Source: Alphaproteobacteria bacterium (GTDB lineage Bacteria > Pseudomonadota > Alphaproteobacteria > JALCBB01). Taken from it: a DNA stretch of 34,086 nucleotides. Below, piece after piece: positions 30,187 to 34,086 of the stretch. Position 1 is the stretch's first letter, and every line of letters begins with the position of its first letter. The notes beneath the pieces are model-generated. The model worked only from the letters and a program-made list of their open reading frames with translations, was not told the DNA's origin and searched no databases. Where the stretch lies: NCBI GenBank assembly GCA_028066985.1, contig JALCBB010000007.1, positions 1 through 34,086 on the forward strand. Reading direction: 5' to 3'. The position numbers were made by a program, and so were the translations under genes.

Positions 30187-32607
30187 ATGTCCACGCTGCC
30201 CGCCGCCAAACCCAGACTCCTCGCCCGCGACCGCGAGACCTTCGCCGCCGGACACCTCCGCGCGCGCTACCGCGGCGTCCTGCCCGCGCTGCTTCTCGCC
30301 GGCCTCGCCAGCGCCTGCACCATCCTCACCTTCCTCGCAATGTCCGGACGCGCCGCCTCGCTCAGCACCCCGCAAAGCATCCTCATTCTCCTGCTGATTG
30401 ATCTCGCGCTGCTGCTCGCGCTCGCGACTCTCGTCCTGCGGCACATCGTCGGCCTCTGGAGCGCGCGCCGCAGCGACGCCCTCGGACGCCGCCTCCATCT
30501 CAGACTGCTCTCGCTCTTCGGACTCGTCACCGCCTTCCCGACTCTGCTCGTCTCGGTCTTCTCGCTGCTCGTCGTCATCCTCGGACTCCAGGACTGGCTC
30601 GGCGACCGCGTGCGCTCCGCCCTCGGCGCCTCGCTCGCCGTCGCCAACGCGTATCTGGACGAACACCGTCAGGGCGTCGCCGCCGATCTTGTTTCCATGT
30701 CCGACGGACTCCTCCGCGCCGGCATCGGCAGCGAACTCACCTCCGACACCATGCACCTGCTCATGGAGCGGCAGATTTCCGTCCTCAGACTCAACCGCGC
30801 GACCGTCTTCTTCACCGAAGGCGCGACTCGCGAGATCGGCGTCATCGCCGAAGTCGTCAGCGACGACGCCGCGCCCGCGCCGCCCGAAATCTCCGACTGG
30901 GCGCTCGCGCGCGCCGACGAAGGCGAGGTCGTGATTCTCCACACCGAGACCCAGGACAGAGTGCGCGGCCTGCGCTACCTCGGCGCCGGCGAGGGCCCGC
31001 TCGATCAGGAGCGCAGATACTACCTCCTCGTCTCGCGCAATGTGGACGCCCAGGTCCTCGGACACATGCAGGAAACCTCCAGCGCCGTCCAGTTATACGA
31101 GCGGCTTGAGGGCAGACGCAACGCCTTCATCATCACCTTCGCCGCGGTTTTTGTTGTGCTGTCGCTGCTGCTGCTGCTGTCGGCGTCGTGGGTCGGGATC
31201 GCGTTTGCGAACCGGCTGAATCGTCCGCTCGCCGCGCTCATCCGCGCCGCCGCCCGCCTCCAGGACGGCGACCTCTCCGCGCGCGTCGTCAGGGAGGAGG
31301 GCGAGGGCGAACTCACCGTCGTCTCCGACGCCTTCAACCGAATGTCGGGTGCCGTCCGCCGCCAGCAGGAAGACCTCATCGCCGCCAACCGACAACTTGA
31401 AGAACGCCGCAACTTCATTGAAACCACCCTCGCCGGCGTCTCGTCGGGAGTCGTCGCCCTTGACCGCGACGGCCGCGTGCAGATGCTCAACGAGCGCGCC
31501 CACGACTTTTTCGCCGTCGCGCCCGAGCGCATTCTCGGACGCCGCCTCGCCGCCTTCTCGCGCGAACTCCGCGACCTCTTCGCGCGCACCCGCGCCGAGC
31601 CGGACAGGATCCACGCCGCGCGCATTGAATTTCTGCCGCCCACCGGCGAGAGCGCGCGCAGTTTTCAGGTGCGGATGGCGGCGCGTCTGGAAAACAGCCG
31701 CGCCGACGGTGGCGGCGTTCCGTCGGGTTTTGTCGTCACCTTTGACGACCTCACCGAGACTCTCGCCGCCCAGCGCAAAGCCGCCTGGGCGGATGTCGCG
31801 CGCGCCATCGCGCACGAGATTAAAAATCCGCTCACGCCGATTCAACTTTCCGCCGAACGGATGGAACGCCGCAGCGCCCGAGTCGCCGAGGGAGGCGGCG
31901 TCGGCGGAGACAATAAAAGGGGGGACAAAAACGGCGCCGTCAATGTCGGCGGTGTCGGCGACAACGACGACACCGACGCGCGGCTTGAAGAAATGCAGCG
32001 CAACATCCGCGACGGCGTCGGCACCATTACCCGCCAGGTCGGAGAGATTCGCCGCCTTGTTGACGAGTTCTCCAGTTTCGCGCGCATGCCCGAGCCTAAA
32101 CGACAGGCGACCGACCTCGCCGAAATCATGGAGGAAGTCCGCGAGATTCTCGCCGCCGAAGCCGAGTCGCCCGCGCGCGCCGCCGCCGTCAGCGTGACGC
32201 GCGGCGATGAATTTTTCTCCGCGCCCTGGATCGGCGACTCCGGACAACTGCGCCGCGCGCTGCACAATCTCGCGCGCAACGCGCTCCTCGCGATTGACGA
32301 GCGCCGCGCCGCCGACGCCGATGCTCCCGCCGGCGAAGTCGCCCTCAGAATGCGGCAGGACGACCGCAACTACTACCTCGTCATTGAAGACAACGGCGCC
32401 GGACTGCCCGCGATTCCGGCGATGGAACTGCTCCAGCCTTATGTCACCACGCGGCGCGACGGCTCCGGTCTCGGACTCGCCGTTGTCCAGAAGATCGCCG
32501 AAGACCACGGCGGCGCGCTCTCGCTGCGCGGACGCGAAGACCGCCGCGGCGCCGTCGCCGTGCTGCGCCTGCCGAAGACGCCTGTCGCCGTCGCCGGGGA
32601 GACCTGA
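30187..32607 (+). CDS. ntrY: NtrY sensor histidine kinase with a repeat insertion in the DHp domain
   Basis: 806 residues from the ATG at 30187; an ATG at 30145 is possible. Membrane sensor of the NtrYX system (nitrogen, redox and envelope responses in alphaproteobacteria). Three N-terminal hydrophobic segments within about 30-130, an extracytoplasmic sensor region, a fourth segment (FAAVFVVLSLLLLLSASWVG), HAMP (NRLNRPLAALIRAAARLQDGD), PAS (NFIETTLAGVSSGVVALDRDG), HisKA with AIAHEIKNPLTP (His543), and an ATPase domain with NLARNALLAI, IEDNGAGLP and GSGLGLAVVQKI. About 29 residues (569-597, GGDNKRGDKNGAVNVGGVGD) from the GGCGCC family sit between the two DHp helices. Three bases separate it from ntrX. 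Confidence 0.93.
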   Translation: MSTLPAAKPRLLARDRETFAAGHLRARYRGVLPALLLAGLASACTILTFLAMSGRAASLSTPQSILILLLIDLALLLALATLVLRHIVGLWSARRSDALGRRLHLRLLSLFGLVTAFPTLLVSVFSLLVVILGLQDWLGDRVRSALGASLAVANAYLDEHRQGVAADLVSMSDGLLRAGIGSELTSDTMHLLMERQISVLRLNRATVFFTEGATREIGVIAEVVSDDAAPAPPEISDWALARADEGEVVILHTETQDRVRGLRYLGAGEGPLDQERRYYLLVSRNVDAQVLGHMQETSSAVQLYERLEGRRNAFIITFAAVFVVLSLLLLLSASWVGIAFANRLNRPLAALIRAAARLQDGDLSARVVREEGEGELTVVSDAFNRMSGAVRRQQEDLIAANRQLEERRNFIETTLAGVSSGVVALDRDGRVQMLNERAHDFFAVAPERILGRRLAAFSRELRDLFARTRAEPDRIHAARIEFLPPTGESARSFQVRMAARLENSRADGGGVPSGFVVTFDDLTETLAAQRKAAWADVARAIAHEIKNPLTPIQLSAERMERRSARVAEGGGVGGDNKRGDKNGAVNVGGVGDNDDTDARLEEMQRNIRDGVGTITRQVGEIRRLVDEFSSFARMPEPKRQATDLAEIMEEVREILAAEAESPARAAAVSVTRGDEFFSAPWIGDSGQLRRALHNLARNALLAIDERRAADADAPAGEVALRMRQDDRNYYLVIEDNGAGLPAIPAMELLQPYVTTRRDGSGLGLAVVQKIAEDHGGALSLRGREDRRGAVAVLRLPKTPVAVAGET
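31891..31977. repeat. In-frame GGCGCC-repeat in ntrY
   Basis: 87 nt around one centre AACGGCGCCGTCAATGTC, with GGAGACAATAA on the left and GGCGACAACGACGAC on the right, read in the Asp/Asn/Gly frame. Confidence 0.75.
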
Positions 32608-32610
32608 TCC

Positions 32611-33996
32611 GTGCGCGAAATTCTCATCGTTGACGACGAGCACGAAGTCCGCCGCGAACTCCACGGACTCCTGGAAGACGCCGGTTTCGCCGTGCGCGAG
32701 GCGTGCGACGAGCCGGAGGCGCTCGCCGCCGTCGCGCGCCGCCGTCCGGCGCTGCTGCTGCTTGACATCTGGCTCGGCAGCGACACCCAGGGCGGACTTC
32801 GCATCCTGGAAAATCTTCAGGGACGCGACCTGCGGATTCCGGTCGTCATCATTTCGGGACACGGCACGATTGAGACGGCGGTGAGTTCCATCAAACTCGG
32901 CGCGTCTGATTTTATTGAGAAGCCGTTCGGCGGCGACCAGTTGCTGCATGTGATTCGCCGCACGCTTGAGGCGAGTGATCTGCGGCGCGAGAATCGCGAA
33001 CTCAGGCTGCGCGCCGGCAAGGAGACCGAACTTATCGGCGACAGCGAACTCATTGAGGAGTTGCGCGCCGGTGTGCAGAAGGTCGCGCCGACGGGCAGCC
33101 GTGTTTTGTTTACGGGACCGCCGGGCGTCGGCAAGGAGGTCGCGGCGCGGCAGTTGCATCAGTTGTCCAATCGCGCGGAGGCGCCGTTTCTGGCGGTGAA
33201 TTGCGCGTTGCTGCATCCCGAGCGGATTGAGGCCGAGTTGTTCGGCACGGAGGGCGGCGCGGCCGGCCCTCCGGCGGCGGGCGTGTTCGAGCAGGCGCAC
33301 GGCGGGACGCTGCTCCTTGATGAAGTCGGCGACATGCCGCTTGAGACGCAGGGCAAGTTGCTGCGACTTTTGCAGGAGCAGCGTTTTCACCGGCTTGGCG
33401 GCGCGACTCCGTTGGAGGTTGATGTTCGTGTGATAGCGTCTTCGGTTCATGATCTTGGAGTGCTTGTGGCGCAGAATCGTTTTCGCGAGGAGTTGTTTTA
33501 CCGTTTGAATACGGTTCATTTGCGGGTGCCGGCGTTGTCGCGGCGGCGCGAGGACATTCCGGCGCTTTGCGATCATTTTCTGCGCCGCGCGGCGGACATT
33601 CTTGGTCTTGCGCCGCGGCGGCTTGGTTCGGAGACGCTTTCGCAGATGCAGAATTACGACTGGCCCGGGAATGTGCGTCAGTTGCGGAATGTGATTGACG
33701 GTTTGCTGATTATGTCGCCGGGGGGCGCGGACGCGGAGTTAGGGGGGGAGGCTTTGCCGCCTGAGATTCGCGGCGCGACGACGATGCGCGGCGAGTCTGG
33801 GGTGGGGGCGAATTTTCTGCGTTTGACATTGCGGGAGGCGCGGGAGAGTTTTGAGCGGGAGTATTTGTCTTTGCAGATCCGGCGTCATGACGGACGGATT
33901 GCGCAGGTTGCGAGCGAGATCGGGATGGATCGTTCCACGCTTTACCGCAAACTCCGGAATCTGAATCTTCTGGAGCCTGGCGGCGGCGAGGGCTGA
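32611..33996 (+). CDS. ntrX: NtrX response regulator (AAA+ type)
   Basis: 461 residues, GTG start. Receiver domain: ILIVDDEHEVRREL, LLLLDIWLG (phospho-acceptor Asp52), ISGHGTIETAV and DFIEKPF. AAA+ domain: Walker A GPPGVGKE, Walker B GGTLLLDEVGDMP, arginine-finger region FREELFYRLNTVHLRVPALS and sensor 2 DWPGNVRQLRN. C-terminal Fis-type helix-turn-helix: QVASEIGMDRSTLYRKLRNL. The GAFTGA loop needed for contact with sigma-54 is not visible; the region reads LFGTEGGAAGPPAAGVFEQA. Some alphaproteobacterial NtrX proteins also lack it, so this one may regulate without sigma-54. The gene stops 10 nt before element E. Confidence 0.93.
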   Translation: MREILIVDDEHEVRRELHGLLEDAGFAVREACDEPEALAAVARRRPALLLLDIWLGSDTQGGLRILENLQGRDLRIPVVIISGHGTIETAVSSIKLGASDFIEKPFGGDQLLHVIRRTLEASDLRRENRELRLRAGKETELIGDSELIEELRAGVQKVAPTGSRVLFTGPPGVGKEVAARQLHQLSNRAEAPFLAVNCALLHPERIEAELFGTEGGAAGPPAAGVFEQAHGGTLLLDEVGDMPLETQGKLLRLLQEQRFHRLGGATPLEVDVRVIASSVHDLGVLVAQNRFREELFYRLNTVHLRVPALSRRREDIPALCDHFLRRAADILGLAPRRLGSETLSQMQNYDWPGNVRQLRNVIDGLLIMSPGGADAELGGEALPPEIRGATTMRGESGVGANFLRLTLREARESFEREYLSLQIRRHDGRIAQVASEIGMDRSTLYRKLRNLNLLEPGGGEG

Positions 33997-34000
33997 CCCT

Positions 34001-34086
34001 TTAATAATTTAAGAGACAAACGAAGTGCGCCCTTTGGCATTAGTGGGAGTTTGACTAAGACATTCACGATGCTGGCTCAAGCGAGC
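34001..34086. mobile_element. AT-rich inverted-repeat element, copy E (cut by window end)
   Basis: The left end only: AATTTAAGAGACAAACGAAG outer unit, then GGCATTAGTGGGAGTTTGAC and CATTCACGATGCTGGCTCAA. It matches the left arms of copies A-C and the inverse of the right arms of A and D. Confidence 0.7.

Noticed and set aside
29784-30209. 141-residue minus-strand ORF over the ispDF/ntrY intergenic array
   Set aside because: Its sequence is only the translated repeats (TITAAPLLSLL type) with no conserved domain; the repeat units lack stops in this frame.
31093-33576. 827-residue minus-strand ORF opposite ntrY-ntrX
   Set aside because: A shadow of two clearly recognisable plus-strand genes; composition is arginine- and histidine-rich without domains.

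Overview
The window looks like a GC-rich alphaproteobacterial chromosome segment. Evidence is gene content and order that I recognise from that class: a DUF3576 lipoprotein near leuS-lptE-holA; dapF, mtaB and ftsY in a row; rluD followed by rpoH; ntrY-ntrX; trkA-dat-hfq-hflX; and a fused ispDF followed by pgpA and a CinA-type amidase. No rRNA or tRNA gene was seen, and species cannot be named from sequence alone.

Region 1 (1-5343) is the accessory part. It is a tandem array of five two-gene units. Each unit has a perfect extended -10 promoter (TGnTATAAT), a small protein of 127-134 aa starting MSKSALIAT, and directly after its stop codon a retropepsin-like aspartic protease (DTGA plus IGMDII motifs). 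The units are separated by a conserved block of about 110-130 bp that runs from the end of one protease gene through promoter, leader and first ten codons of the next. A separate membrane/coiled-coil gene sits between units 2 and 3, flanked by the same block.

Region 2 (5382-14491): a DUF3576 lipoprotein; a minus-strand operon pyrE-leuS-lptE-holA; and a divergent plus-strand operon thiM-thiE-dapF. Region 3 (15032-20196): a secreted HNH nuclease, mtaB-ftsY on plus, and rluD-rpoH-dusA on minus, with dusA running 247 nt into ftsY on the opposite strand. Region 4 (20196-29787) is entirely minus strand: ispDF-pgpA-cinA-CPBP protease, trkA-dat, hfq-hflX and then rluD-rpoH-dusA. Region 5 (30187-33996) is ntrY-ntrX on plus.

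Two repeat systems overlie this housekeeping background. (a) AT-rich inverted-repeat elements of about 330-580 bp (five copies, the last cut by the window end) lie at the 3' ends of genes and in four cases supply the stop codon. Their boundary hairpins differ in sequence but keep the fold. (b) Small GC-rich near-palindromes centred on GGCGCC (24 or 27 nt, multiples of three) occur in tandem arrays inside leuS, thiM, mtaB, ftsY, dusA and ntrY, always in one of the two stop-free frames and always at a terminus, linker or loop. They also fill the ispDF-ntrY intergenic region. This resembles in concept the in-frame palindromic elements of Rickettsia, but the sequence is different. The protease cassette array and the in-frame palindromes are the best candidates for undescribed biology here.
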